Positions 18,477-27,616 of a stretch of DNA of 64,000 nt are shown piece by piece; position 1 is the first letter of the stretch; every line of letters begins with the position of its first letter. The notes beneath the pieces are model-generated. The model did no database searches, was not told where the DNA came from, and saw only the letters and a list, made by a program, of their open reading frames with translations. Position numbers and translations under genes: made by a program. The DNA is from RHLJ01 sp965601955 (lineage in GTDB: Bacteria > Bacteroidota > Rhodothermia > Balneolales > Balneolaceae), in NCBI GenBank assembly GCA_965601955.1, contig OZ271855.1, positions 62,001-126,000 on the forward strand. Direction: 5' to 3'.

Positions 18477-18510
18477 ACCCATGACTTAACTATTCCCTAG
18501 AGAGAATTAT

Positions 18511-20538
18511 TTATTTCCCGTTACGAACCGGAAACCCCATCTGAGCCCAAACCAAAATACCCTCATCAATTATCGATAGGTTTTCGTAACCACTTCGTTT
18601 TAAGGTATTAAAAACTCGCAGGGAAGCGGCATGAGGGCACGCGCAATAAATAACGATTTGAGTATCATCGTTTGGAATATCATTAACGAAGTTTTCTGGC
18701 TCTTCGTAGTAAGGCACAGGAATGGCTCCAGGAATATGCATTTGACGCCAGGCTACTTCAGATCGGGCATCAAGGATTACCATTTTCTTTTCCTCTTTGA
18801 GCGCCTGATTCACCTGTTCGGCTGAAACAAATGTATCGTCTCTAAGATTGAAAACCGGACTTTCGTTATCCGGATTGATAACATATTCTTCAGGAGAAGG
18901 TACCGTAGCGTTACTGGGTTCAGGCACATCCCATCCAGAGGCCCGACTCCTGAGGAAAGCCGTGACAGCATCAAGCTCATCATCACTTAAACTGTCCTTA
19001 AAAGCAATCATAGGCGTCCCATCACGTCCCTCAGCTATGGCATAACGAAGGAAATGATCAGTAGCCGTAGCTAGTAACATTGGATTGCCCAGAGCAGGTG
19101 CTGTAACCCCTTCTCCTTTTTCTCCATGACAGCTAGCGCAGCTTTGGGAATAAATAGCTTCACCTTTCGCGATATCTCCATATACAGGTTCTCTTGATAC
19201 GTCAATGGCTTCCTCCACCTCGGCTTTTTCGTATAACCACTTCAAAAGAATTTCGATATCGATGTACTCTAAAGGCCCACCCTGGGTGCTCAAATAGCCA
19301 GCCATAGCCGTATTTGATCGCCCAAACTGAATGGTGTAGCGCATAAAATTATTATTCATGCTGGTAGCAAGGAGTGATTTTGAACGAAGGGAAGGAGCAT
19401 TATCGGCAGCATAACCTTCTCGATTACCTCCATGGCAAAGCGAGCAATATTTCGTGTATATATTAGCAGCATAATCCAGAGCTTTGGGATCCAGTTTTCC
19501 TCTTAAGCTCAACATCTCAGCCATTGCTTTCTGCTCTTCCGGTTCTTGTATAAACTCCAATTGAACACCAAATGCTTGATCCTGAGAAATAGTAATCAGG
19601 TCATCGCTTATGTTTGCAGCACCTTCTACAAGAGCATTTTTAAAAAACCGGGAAGTAGAATCCAAATCGCTTACTTCAAAACGAATAGCAAATACCCCCT
19701 CTCCATTTTTTTCTAAAAACTCATTTAGCTCTTCATCTTCTCCTGCAGCAATTAAATAAAGCTCCTGGTTTCTAATAAGCTTAAACCTCACCATACTCTC
19801 ATTTTGTTCAAGAATTTCGAAGCCCATTTTTTGAAATTCTTCACTTGCTGATTGAAGATCACTAACAGCAATTCGTAGGGCTGATATTCCTACCACACCA
19901 TTCGGGTGATTCGCAGACATTCTTGTATAACTGTAATAAGTTCTCCATTGATCGCTCGCTGCCTGATAATCAAACGTTGTTTTTTCTATGAAACGAGGTA
20001 GATAAGCGGGAGGAGCATCTGAATCAAAGTCGAGACTTTTTCGATTAGGCCCGCCATTGTCTCTAGACCATCCATCTGCTTCACCGGCAGTGCGGTAAGT
20101 TTTGATAGAATCCATATCAAAACCTTTTGAACTAAGCCATTCCGAAGTAGAATCGACAGAAGAGCTGGAAAGAGAAAAAAGGCGGATGCCTTCATTAGAT
20201 GCTAAATAGGTATTGATAAAAGAAGGAACCGAACTTTGTTCCACGGTATCATTGATGGAGAGAAATTCAAAATTTGTCATATCTCCGAATGAGATAGAAG
20301 AGGATACGGAGCCTTCAAAGCCACCCTTAGACGGATTACCTCGTACATTGAACCCCAGAGTATTCTTATAGTAACTAGTGGCCGTTTCTATATCATTTAC
20401 TAATAACGTAGGATTGTTTATCCCATAGCCTTTGCCCAATAAAAAAGGTTCTTCATTATTATTGAACTCACATGTGACAAGCAGTACGGATAAAGAAAGA
20501 ACGAGAAACGAGCTTAGTTTTTTTCTTCTGAGATTCAT
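18511..20538 (-). CDS. Multidomain lipoprotein: two VOC-like domains, two cytochrome c domains and a rhodanese
   Basis: This 675-residue protein has a lipobox (SVLLVTCEF, Cys23). Residues ~40-195 and ~215-335 each resemble a vicinal-oxygen-chelate (glyoxalase/dioxygenase-fold) domain: NNPTLLVNDIETATSYYKNT, GISALRIAVSDLQSASEEF, FAIRFEVSDLDSTSRFF. Two class I cytochrome c domains follow, with heme motifs CSLCH (365-369) and CASCH (467-471) and candidate axial Met at ~412 and ~510. The C-terminal ~575-672 is a rhodanese (VVILDARSEVAWRQMHIPGA, active-site loop IVIYCACPHAASLR, Cys632/Cys634). All parts would be in the periplasm, anchored to a membrane. The domain order is continuous in one frame with no sign of a frameshift. 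The function is unknown; it may couple sulfur-compound chemistry to electron transfer. It is a single gene with no close neighbour on its strand. Confidence 0.88.
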   Translation of the reverse strand: MNLRRKKLSSFLVLSLSVLLVTCEFNNNEEPFLLGKGYGINNPTLLVNDIETATSYYKNTLGFNVRGNPSKGGFEGSVSSSISFGDMTNFEFLSINDTVEQSSVPSFINTYLASNEGIRLFSLSSSSVDSTSEWLSSKGFDMDSIKTYRTAGEADGWSRDNGGPNRKSLDFDSDAPPAYLPRFIEKTTFDYQAASDQWRTYYSYTRMSANHPNGVVGISALRIAVSDLQSASEEFQKMGFEILEQNESMVRFKLIRNQELYLIAAGEDEELNEFLEKNGEGVFAIRFEVSDLDSTSRFFKNALVEGAANISDDLITISQDQAFGVQLEFIQEPEEQKAMAEMLSLRGKLDPKALDYAANIYTKYCSLCHGGNREGYAADNAPSLRSKSLLATSMNNNFMRYTIQFGRSNTAMAGYLSTQGGPLEYIDIEILLKWLYEKAEVEEAIDVSREPVYGDIAKGEAIYSQSCASCHGEKGEGVTAPALGNPMLLATATDHFLRYAIAEGRDGTPMIAFKDSLSDDELDAVTAFLRSRASGWDVPEPSNATVPSPEEYVINPDNESPVFNLRDDTFVSAEQVNQALKEEKKMVILDARSEVAWRQMHIPGAIPVPYYEEPENFVNDIPNDDTQIVIYCACPHAASLRVFNTLKRSGYENLSIIDEGILVWAQMGFPVRNGK

Positions 20539-20980
20539 GAACTAGAATTTGTGTGAATAGTGATTGGCTTTATATTTCATAATCAAAGTGAAACTTAATA
20601 AGTAGATCGCACACTTACAGCGTTGTGTACAACAAAAATAGAATTCCAACATAAGGGAAAAAATATTTTATAAGCCATATCTGGTACTTAGCATAGCAAT
20701 TCTTAAGCTTGTTTGCTACTAGGCTTAGGTACAAAAATCCTTACGATTCACCCAATATGGTTGTAATAAAAGATGTAATTAAGAGCCTGAAAGGCCATTA
20801 TTGAATGAACATTCCAATACACCCGAAACGAGGGATGGGCTATTTCTTTTTTGACAATTTTTTTTGAATCTTTTTTGAAACTCCTCGTACAAGGCTTGCC
20901 GGTGATTTATTTTTCTAATTCTCCGGTTTCCATTATTATCACTAGTAGAAACACACCAAAAACATTTTAACTAAACAAAA
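20539..20980. other. 442-base intergenic region between divergent genes
   Basis: It separates the divergent VOC-cytochrome and STAS genes and should hold both promoters, but I cannot fix either. It contains a 15-codon ORF resembling the start of an ABC ATPase (20757-20804), a GATGGGCTATTTCTTTTTT stretch like the terminator at 18438, and T-rich tracts at 20843-20880. No RNA gene was recognised. Confidence 0.6.
20757..20804 (+). pseudogene. Possible 5' remnant of an ABC transporter ATPase gene
   Basis: ATG opens a 15-codon frame, MVVIKDVIKSLKGHY, then TGA. The pattern (I-x-IKDVIKS-x-x-G) resembles the first strand of ABC ATPases such as MlaF-type proteins, where GHYVL would continue. The sequence then runs into terminator-like DNA. 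The match is short and may be chance. Confidence 0.25.
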
Positions 20981-21322
20981 ATGAAAAATTTCAATATTGC
21001 TTTGCGGCAAGTTGAGTCCATAAGTGTGCTGGACATTAGTGGAGAATTGGATGCTCATACCGCTTCGCAGCTTGAAAACTCCTTAAAGTCCCTTATTGAC
21101 GAACAGCGCTACAAGATTATCGTCAATTGTTCCCGATTGGAATATATCGCCAGCGCCGGCCTAGGTGTTTTTATGGCTTACATTGAAGATGTACGTGGAT
21201 TGGGAGGGGATATCAAACTTACAAACATGAATGATCGTGTCTATAATGTTTTTGACCTGCTTGGTTTCCCAACATTGTATGATATCCACGATGACGAACA
21301 GGAAGCAGTAGGCGGGTTTTAA
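20981..21322 (+). CDS. STAS-domain anti-sigma factor antagonist
   Basis: This 113-residue single-domain STAS protein has ISVLDISGELDAHTASQLE, then IVNCSRLEYIASAGLGVFMAY, where the Ser in YIASAGLG is the phosphorylation site used in SpoIIAA/RsbV-type partner switching. The C-terminal region (VYNVFDLLGFPTLYDIHDDEQEAV) matches the family. It heads a three-gene set with an HATPase kinase (11-base gap) and a PP2C phosphatase. In such systems the unphosphorylated STAS protein binds the kinase and frees its target. No sigma factor gene lies adjacent. Confidence 0.93.
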   Translation: MKNFNIALRQVESISVLDISGELDAHTASQLENSLKSLIDEQRYKIIVNCSRLEYIASAGLGVFMAYIEDVRGLGGDIKLTNMNDRVYNVFDLLGFPTLYDIHDDEQEAVGGF

Positions 21323-21333
21323 GCAGTTAGTAA

Positions 21334-21756
21334 GTGGCAGCAACAAATAACATATACACATTATCCGTCGGCTCCTCGACAAAGCATCTTGCTGAGGTTC
21401 GGGATTTTGTTGCTGAACATGCTAAAAGCCTTGGCTTAAAAGAAAAAGAAATTTCTGAAATTAGATTGGCTGTTGATGAAGCTTATACCAATATCATCAA
21501 ACACGCTTATAAAAATATACCTTCAAAACCTGTAACAATAGAACTGGGCGCAAATACTTCACAATTCTGGATTTCTATCCTTGATGAAGGTGAAAGTTTT
21601 AAGCCCGAAGAGTACCAGGCACCAGATATCTTAAAGAGAATTAAAAACAAGCAGAGAGGCGGAATGGGTGTGTTTCTAATCCAAAAACTGATGGACCAGG
21701 TGCAGTATAACAGGAAAGGTCAGATGAATGAGATTCGAATGGTAAAAAACCTCTGA
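21334..21756 (+). CDS. RsbW/SpoIIAB-like serine kinase (HATPase)
   Basis: This 140-residue protein has a GHKL ATP-binding fold. The N-box is EIRLAVDEAYTNIIKHAYKN, with conserved Glu/Asn. ILDEGESF stands for the G1 box and RGGMGVFLIQKLMDQV for the G2 region. The start is a GTG at 21334, 11 bases after the STAS stop; no earlier ATG fits. It should phosphorylate the STAS partner encoded just upstream and, when free, bind an unknown target. Only 6 bases separate it from the phosphatase gene. Confidence 0.92.
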   Translation: MAATNNIYTLSVGSSTKHLAEVRDFVAEHAKSLGLKEKEISEIRLAVDEAYTNIIKHAYKNIPSKPVTIELGANTSQFWISILDEGESFKPEEYQAPDILKRIKNKQRGGMGVFLIQKLMDQVQYNRKGQMNEIRMVKNL

Positions 21757-21762
21757 GGTGCC

Positions 21763-23484
21763 ATGAGTTCTTCTTCCCTTACCACCGAAGAGCGCCATAG
21801 CCGTTTCGAACTACGTACCCTTCTTGAAACGAGCCGCCTACTCATTGAATCCCAGGACCCTGATTTTGTATTGAACAATCTTCTCCTGATAACAATGGGG
21901 AAGCTTTTAGTACCAAAAGGTATGATCCTCATTCACAAGCCTGGAGATGAAGCCTATTTTGTATCCAAATCAAAAGGAAGGGGATGGCTTGGAGAGGATG
22001 ATGAGCTAAAAGCAGAATTTCCAGCTTCCGTACTTGAAGAATCGGTTATTTACGGCAAAGAGTTTGAAGAAGTCTTCAATACCATCGGTATTGAACCTGA
22101 AAGTGTACTCTTTAACCTAAAGACTAGTAATCATCATTTAGGCTTCCTTTGTCTGGGCCCAAAAGGAAACCGGCAAGGTTTAACAGAGCATGAGCTCGAG
22201 TTTATAGAGAGCCTGAGTATTATTTCCTCGGTTGCGATAGCAAATTCCCGGATGTTCCAGGAATTGAGGCATATCAATAGAAGGTTGGATCGCAAAGTTC
22301 ATGATCTGAACACTCTTTTAGAGCTCAGTAAAGATTTCAACCTGATGGTTGACCTGAATGAAATAGCTAAGTCCTTCAAGTTTGCCATGCTAGGGCAAAT
22401 GCTCATCCGTACCTTCTTTTTTGCATTAGATGTAGATGACCACAAGACCATTGTTTCAATTAGTGGAATTAAGGACGAACCAAATCAGAAAGAGCTTGAT
22501 GAGTTATTTGCCCTTGAAGATGTAACCCATGTTGATGGTTCAGAAGGATGCGGCTTTTTGGAGGAAAACAATATCGAACTACTCATTGGACTTCGTTTTC
22601 AGAATGAAAAAATTGGAGTGGTTGGCGTTGGCCCACGAGCTACACAAGAAGGCTACGGTGACGCGGAAGTAACTTTTTTGCAATCACTGGGTAACCTTGC
22701 TCTCCTCGCTATTCAAAAGACTCTTTTACTTGAAGAACGGATTGAGAAAAAAAGACTAGAAGAAGAGTTGAACCTTGCCAAAACTATCCAGGAAGGCTTA
22801 CTACCAAGTCCGATTCCTTCAATCGATGGATTTGACATTTCTGCTATCAATGTCTCTTCCCGACAGGTTGGTGGAGATTATTTTGACCTGCTAAAACTCT
22901 CCGATGAAGGTCATTTACTTGCCATTGCTGATGTAACCGGAAAAGGAATCCCTGCCTCATTACTTATGGCAAATCTTCAATCGATGTTGCACGCCCTGGC
23001 TCCATTGAGTGTAACTTTGGAAGAAGCTTCCGGACGTATCAACGATATCATTCACGAGAATACACCTCCTGATAAATTCATTACTTTCTTCTGGGGGAAA
23101 ATCTCTAATGATGGAAAGAGGTTTAAATATGTGAATGCTGGGCATAACCCTCCTATGTTGTTCCGAGATGGAAAATCTGAGCCAGATCTGCTTGAGGCTG
23201 GGGGGGTTATTCTGGGAGCAATGCCAACGCTCATGCCTTATGAATGTTCAGAATTCGAATTCCAGTCTGGGGATTTGCTGGTGTTTTTCACTGACGGCGT
23301 TACAGAAGCCATGAATCCAGCTCAAACTGAAGAATATGAAGAAGAACGCCTTATAGAGTGTATCCAAAAGAACAGGGAAAAGTCTTCAGAAGAAATTATG
23401 CAGGCTATCATTGAAGACATCAACGTTTTTTCTGATAATATTCAGTATGACGATATCACGATGATCGTACTTAAGACTAGTTAG
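21763..23484 (+). CDS. SpoIIE/RsbU-type PP2C serine phosphatase with GAF-like sensor region
   Basis: This 573-residue protein has an N-terminal ~330 residues carrying one or two GAF-like domains (FVLNNLLLITMGKLLVPKG, ELEFIESLSIISSVAIANSR), then a short coiled coil (EERIEKKRLEEELNLAKTIQ). A SpoIIE-type phosphatase domain spans ~340-570, with QVGGDYFDLL, AIADVTGKGIPASLLMANLQ, FFTDGVTEAMNP and YDDITMIVLK. The metal-binding Asp residues are present. It would dephosphorylate the STAS protein upstream, completing the partner switch and passing on a cytosolic signal sensed by the GAF part. Its stop directly abuts the stop of the opposing mltF-like gene, with no spacer. Confidence 0.93.
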   Translation: MSSSSLTTEERHSRFELRTLLETSRLLIESQDPDFVLNNLLLITMGKLLVPKGMILIHKPGDEAYFVSKSKGRGWLGEDDELKAEFPASVLEESVIYGKEFEEVFNTIGIEPESVLFNLKTSNHHLGFLCLGPKGNRQGLTEHELEFIESLSIISSVAIANSRMFQELRHINRRLDRKVHDLNTLLELSKDFNLMVDLNEIAKSFKFAMLGQMLIRTFFFALDVDDHKTIVSISGIKDEPNQKELDELFALEDVTHVDGSEGCGFLEENNIELLIGLRFQNEKIGVVGVGPRATQEGYGDAEVTFLQSLGNLALLAIQKTLLLEERIEKKRLEEELNLAKTIQEGLLPSPIPSIDGFDISAINVSSRQVGGDYFDLLKLSDEGHLLAIADVTGKGIPASLLMANLQSMLHALAPLSVTLEEASGRINDIIHENTPPDKFITFFWGKISNDGKRFKYVNAGHNPPMLFRDGKSEPDLLEAGGVILGAMPTLMPYECSEFEFQSGDLLVFFTDGVTEAMNPAQTEEYEEERLIECIQKNREKSSEEIMQAIIEDINVFSDNIQYDDITMIVLKTS

Positions 23485-24996
23485 TTAGTTTAACGTCTTT
23501 ATCCCGAATACTCCCTGAACACCTATTGGCCGTGTATTATTGAGAGCCAGAATTGCCTGATATGTGCCATAACGATTCATGATTTCGTTCACATATCTTA
23601 CCGTTTCAATACCCCTGCAAAAACCATATCGAGCATTCTGATAATAGCGCCGTTGCATTAACTTCAGTAATGACTCTGATACATTTACCCATTCATTAGG
23701 GTTTTGATTTTGATCAATGGATAGTCTTCGAGCATCAGCTAAATGTCCCATGCCTGCGTTGTACGCAGCTAATGCTAACTGCCATTGGTTGGTAGAATCC
23801 ATATAGGCATAATGTTCTAAATGTTCCCTTATGATCCTTGCCCCTTCTCGAACATTATGTTCAGGTATATACAATGAATCGTAAGGGACATCCGAAAATC
23901 TTGGTAACACCTGCATAAGCCCCACTGCTCCAGCCCAACTTTCCGATCTAGGATCAAACCTGGATTCTTGTGCAGCAATTGCAGTTAACATTACCCAATC
24001 CAGATCATACTCGTTTGCTACCACCTGCATTAAGCTATCGTAAGGAGAAATAAGCCCATATTGTGTGCTTTGGAACTCTGGACTAAAATAATCTGCTATC
24101 TGGGAACTTCCTTCATAATACTTTTTCCGAAGTACATTGAGGAATGCTGATCTCTTTGGGACTCCATTCTCCCCATACTTGAAATGCTGATACAAAAATT
24201 GATTCATCCTCGTAAGTAAATCAGAAGAGTTCTTCCTGATAGCCCAGGCAATTTCGTCACGTTCAGCTATAACTGGGCCTCGAACTAAGCCATTCATATA
24301 CTTATTGCTGGCATAGAAAATATTGTCATCGGCTACTGTAGCAGCATAGACTCCACTTGCTACCTGGAACAACAGGGTTTCGGTATCCATATCCTCCGAT
24401 ACAACGTTGATTTGGATATCGAAACCTTCATCTTGCAGTTTTTTTAATTCCTGAAAATAGGAACTGTTTCTGCGGATAGTGATTGGAATTCCCGAGAGTT
24501 CTGATATGCTTTCCGGTTGAGCCTCAAGATTCTCGGAAAGCACAATGATTTGGTTAACAAGATTATATGGACGAGTGAAGTTTACAAGATCCTCTCTTTC
24601 ATCAGTAATCGTATAATTTGCAGCGATTAAATCACCTGCTCCGCTGTTCAGAAGGTCATATGGGTTTTCTCCCTCAGCAGGAATTACTACTTCCAGGGCC
24701 AGGTCATTTTTTTGAGCGAATTCTCTAACCAATTCATACTCAAAACCAACCTGTATACCTTTATACAGGAAATAGGCTCCAGAGCTGTAGCTAGTAATCA
24801 TTCTTAAAACACCACTTTGTTTTATCTGAGCCAAATCTCTCTGTATTGGCTCGGTAACTGTGGTGGTTAATAGTTCTGGTTCTGTTACTTCGTACCCCTT
24901 ATCCTTGTTTAACGAACAACCGACAAGGGTGAGAACCAAAGAAAAAATGACTACTACTCTACTTTGTTTTAATGATATGTTATCTTTTATATCCAT
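23485..24996 (-). CDS. mltF: MltF-like membrane-bound lytic transglycosylase
   Basis: This 503-residue protein has a lipobox (LVLTLVGCSL). A type 3 solute-binding-like domain spans ~50-290 (LRMITSYSSGAYFLYKGIQVGFEYEL; DLIAANYTITDEREDLVNFT), and a C-terminal SLT lysozyme-like domain spans ~325-490, with catalytic Glu in AIAAQESRFDP and the motifs GAVGLMQVLP and ALAAYNAGMGH. This is the MltF layout, slightly longer at the N-terminus. It cleaves peptidoglycan glycans to 1,6-anhydro products; the solute-binding part probably binds muropeptides and regulates activity. It is transcribed alone. Confidence 0.92.
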   Translation of the reverse strand: MDIKDNISLKQSRVVVIFSLVLTLVGCSLNKDKGYEVTEPELLTTTVTEPIQRDLAQIKQSGVLRMITSYSSGAYFLYKGIQVGFEYELVREFAQKNDLALEVVIPAEGENPYDLLNSGAGDLIAANYTITDEREDLVNFTRPYNLVNQIIVLSENLEAQPESISELSGIPITIRRNSSYFQELKKLQDEGFDIQINVVSEDMDTETLLFQVASGVYAATVADDNIFYASNKYMNGLVRGPVIAERDEIAWAIRKNSSDLLTRMNQFLYQHFKYGENGVPKRSAFLNVLRKKYYEGSSQIADYFSPEFQSTQYGLISPYDSLMQVVANEYDLDWVMLTAIAAQESRFDPRSESWAGAVGLMQVLPRFSDVPYDSLYIPEHNVREGARIIREHLEHYAYMDSTNQWQLALAAYNAGMGHLADARRLSIDQNQNPNEWVNVSESLLKLMQRRYYQNARYGFCRGIETVRYVNEIMNRYGTYQAILALNNTRPIGVQGVFGIKTLN

Positions 24997-25171
24997 TAAA
25001 CATTGGAACAGTTAGAACTATAAAATTATGTCCCCATTATTCCGTTAAAGCTTCTGAATTTACGGATATTTGATCGTAGTTTAGGTATTCGTTAAAAACA
25101 ATTAATCATTTTCGTCTCAGAAATCCCAATTATAAACGAATAAAAACCAATTTGATACACGGCTACTATTC

Positions 25172-27616
25172 ATGAACAAAACAGTACACTTTTTAGTTTC
25201 TGTGTATTTGTTTTCCCTGTTTTTCTACTCTCTTTCAAATGCGCAAATTGGAGGTATTGTAAAAGATTCGAAGACTTTTTTACCAATACCGGATGTGCAT
25301 CTTACTATAGTTGGAACAGAACTTGGCACAAATACTGACCAGGAAGGAGTATTTAATCTTTCTTATTCATCATTTCCAATTACCCTAGAGCTTTCTGTTC
25401 TTGGGTATGAAAGTCGTTCTGCACAGGTATATCGTTCTGATTCTTCCCTGGTCTTTTTTATGAAGCCATCGGTACTTTCTCTAGATGAAATTGTGATTGC
25501 TCCAGACAGGACCATCAACCCAATTACTAACACTTCTCCAATCGCAAAAAGCTCTGTAACCATTGAGCAATTGTCAGATAAATCTACTGTCACTGCTGTA
25601 GAACTATTGAGAGCAGAAAGCGGAGTATTTATTCAGCAGACAAGTGTAGGCCAGGGAAGCATTTATATCCGTGGACGAGCTGGAAGAGATGTTCTTTACC
25701 TTTTTAATGGTATGCGAATGAATCCTTCTTTCGTGCGATCTGGCCAGAACCAGTATTTTGGAGCCATAGACCCTCTTCTAATTAACAAGCTAGACGTTTA
25801 TCGAGGGCCTATCTCCGTGTATTATGGAAGTGATGCCCTATCCGGCGGGGTTAACATATCTCCCATCATTTATGATTTTTCGGATGAGTCCAAGATATCC
25901 GGAGATATTGTTAGCACGCTGAATTTTGAAGGCAATGGTGAAAAAACGATTCATGGTAAAGTTGCCTATCAAGCCCCTCGGGCATCTTTCTTTCTGGGGG
26001 GGAGTCTTCGGGATTTCGACTACTATAAAATGAGTTCGCAAACAGATGAAGCACTCTGGTTTCCCTACGATGCCACCTTATCCAATGCCGACTATTCGTT
26101 TAAATCCGCACAATTTTCTTCAAAAATTAAAACCTCTGATGAAACGGATCTTACGCTAATAAGCTACTATGGGGAAATTCCTGATGCGGCTCGCCTTGAC
26201 AGAATCACTCTCGGTTTTAGCATTGAGGAACAGGAATCCGAGTTAACTCCCCAGTTTGGATATTATTCCAATACTTCTCCCCTCATGTTTTGGGGTAATA
26301 CCGCTGAATTTCGGGTTTCTAAGCTCAATAAGGCATTTGAATCCATTGGCTTAAAAGCTGGCTTTTTTAGATTAAAAGATTTCAGAAAAGAACAGGACTT
26401 TGCCTTTAATAATGCTCCTGAATATTCCGTAATTCTGGGAGAAAGAGACTATCTTTTTGAAATAAGTGATACAACAAATTTTGATCAGAATACAAGTAAC
26501 CAGGTTCAATTCTCCCTTGACATAAGATCCGCTTTATCTAACAACTTATATTTGAAATGGGGTGGTGATATTTCCCTGGACCGGGTACAAAGCAGCCGCC
26601 ATTCCAATACAGGAGAAGTTCAACTTCCTCGTTACCCCAACGGATCTATTTATATGCTATCAGGACTCTTTGCCCAGGTTGATCAACTGGTTTCTAAAGA
26701 GTTAAGCCTTGAGTACGGAATTCGATATTCACACACCTATGCTAATATTCCTTTTGAGGGTATCCTTACTGACCGAAGATATGACCCTTATTCTGCGAAC
26801 TATAGCCAGCTCACGGGCTCTATTGGTCTCACTTATAAGTTAAGTAAAGAAGTTATCTTCTTAAGTAATCTATCTTCAGGATTCAGGGCTCCTAATATTT
26901 CAGATCTATCTGAGGTTGGGATAAGAAGAACAGATCAGTTCCAAACGCCGAATACTGAATTAAGGCCTGAAAAAACAGGGAATTTTGACGTTGGTATTCA
27001 ATATCAAAGCGATCGTTTCTTTACAGAGATGTATGCTTTTTGGCTCCACTACTTTGATAAAATTACTCGAATTGAAACTGGCAATATTGTTGATCAATAT
27101 GGGCAGATCGTTGACCCTGCAACCAGTCCCGACCCCTTTGCAGTGTATAATGAAGTAACAAATGAGAATGCAAACTCAATGGATTTATTAGGGGTTGAAT
27201 TTCGTGGTAATTATCAGGTTAATCCCTCTTTAAAAAGTGGTCTCACCTTCACTTATACATGGGGAAATCTTACAAATGAAGATGGCACTGCCGAACCCGC
27301 CGACCGGGTACCACCTGCCAATGGAATATTCTACCTGGATTATACTCCCGTAAAAAAACTTTCCATCAGGCCTCAGGCTCGATATGCATTTGCTCATCGA
27401 AGAATCTCTCCTGGTGAAATCGGAGATATACGTATCTCGCAAGATGGAACAGATGGTTTTGTAAATATTCAGCTGTTTATAAACTATAAAGTAGCAGAGC
27501 GGTTTTCAGTGAAAATGATCGCAGATAACCTAACCGATGCAGCATATAGAGAGCATGCCAGTAGCTTAGATGGCATGGGCAGGAATTATACAGTTACCGT
27601 TAGCTATTCTTTCTAA
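25172..27616 (+). CDS. TonB-dependent outer-membrane receptor
   Basis: This 814-residue protein has a signal peptide (~1-24, LSNAQIGG). A carboxypeptidase-regulatory-like domain spans ~26-105 (GGIVKDSKTFLPIPDVHLTI, LSVLGYESRSAQV). The plug (~120-230) has the motifs VTAVELLRAESGVFIQ, GSIYIRGRAGRDVLYLFNGM and VYRGPISVYYGSDALSGGV. The 22-strand-type barrel ends NYTVTVSYSF with a terminal Phe. Late motifs FRAPNISDLSEVG and LRPEKTGNFDVGIQYQ fit siderophore/cobalamin-type receptors. There is no SusD partner, so a glycan-uptake system is unlikely. The ligand is unknown. The 3' end overlaps the opposing DMT gene by four bases. Confidence 0.93.
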   Translation: MNKTVHFLVSVYLFSLFFYSLSNAQIGGIVKDSKTFLPIPDVHLTIVGTELGTNTDQEGVFNLSYSSFPITLELSVLGYESRSAQVYRSDSSLVFFMKPSVLSLDEIVIAPDRTINPITNTSPIAKSSVTIEQLSDKSTVTAVELLRAESGVFIQQTSVGQGSIYIRGRAGRDVLYLFNGMRMNPSFVRSGQNQYFGAIDPLLINKLDVYRGPISVYYGSDALSGGVNISPIIYDFSDESKISGDIVSTLNFEGNGEKTIHGKVAYQAPRASFFLGGSLRDFDYYKMSSQTDEALWFPYDATLSNADYSFKSAQFSSKIKTSDETDLTLISYYGEIPDAARLDRITLGFSIEEQESELTPQFGYYSNTSPLMFWGNTAEFRVSKLNKAFESIGLKAGFFRLKDFRKEQDFAFNNAPEYSVILGERDYLFEISDTTNFDQNTSNQVQFSLDIRSALSNNLYLKWGGDISLDRVQSSRHSNTGEVQLPRYPNGSIYMLSGLFAQVDQLVSKELSLEYGIRYSHTYANIPFEGILTDRRYDPYSANYSQLTGSIGLTYKLSKEVIFLSNLSSGFRAPNISDLSEVGIRRTDQFQTPNTELRPEKTGNFDVGIQYQSDRFFTEMYAFWLHYFDKITRIETGNIVDQYGQIVDPATSPDPFAVYNEVTNENANSMDLLGVEFRGNYQVNPSLKSGLTFTYTWGNLTNEDGTAEPADRVPPANGIFYLDYTPVKKLSIRPQARYAFAHRRISPGEIGDIRISQDGTDGFVNIQLFINYKVAERFSVKMIADNLTDAAYREHASSLDGMGRNYTVTVSYSF

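Noticed and set aside
23470..23500. Possible gene fusion or overlap between the PP2C phosphatase and the MltF-like gene
   Set aside because: The two stops simply abut (convergent genes, no spacer); both proteins end at their natural C-termini.
25172..27616. Polysaccharide-utilisation locus around the TonB receptor
   Set aside because: No SusD, glycoside hydrolase or sugar-binding lipoprotein lies adjacent; the neighbours are a DMT transporter and MltF.
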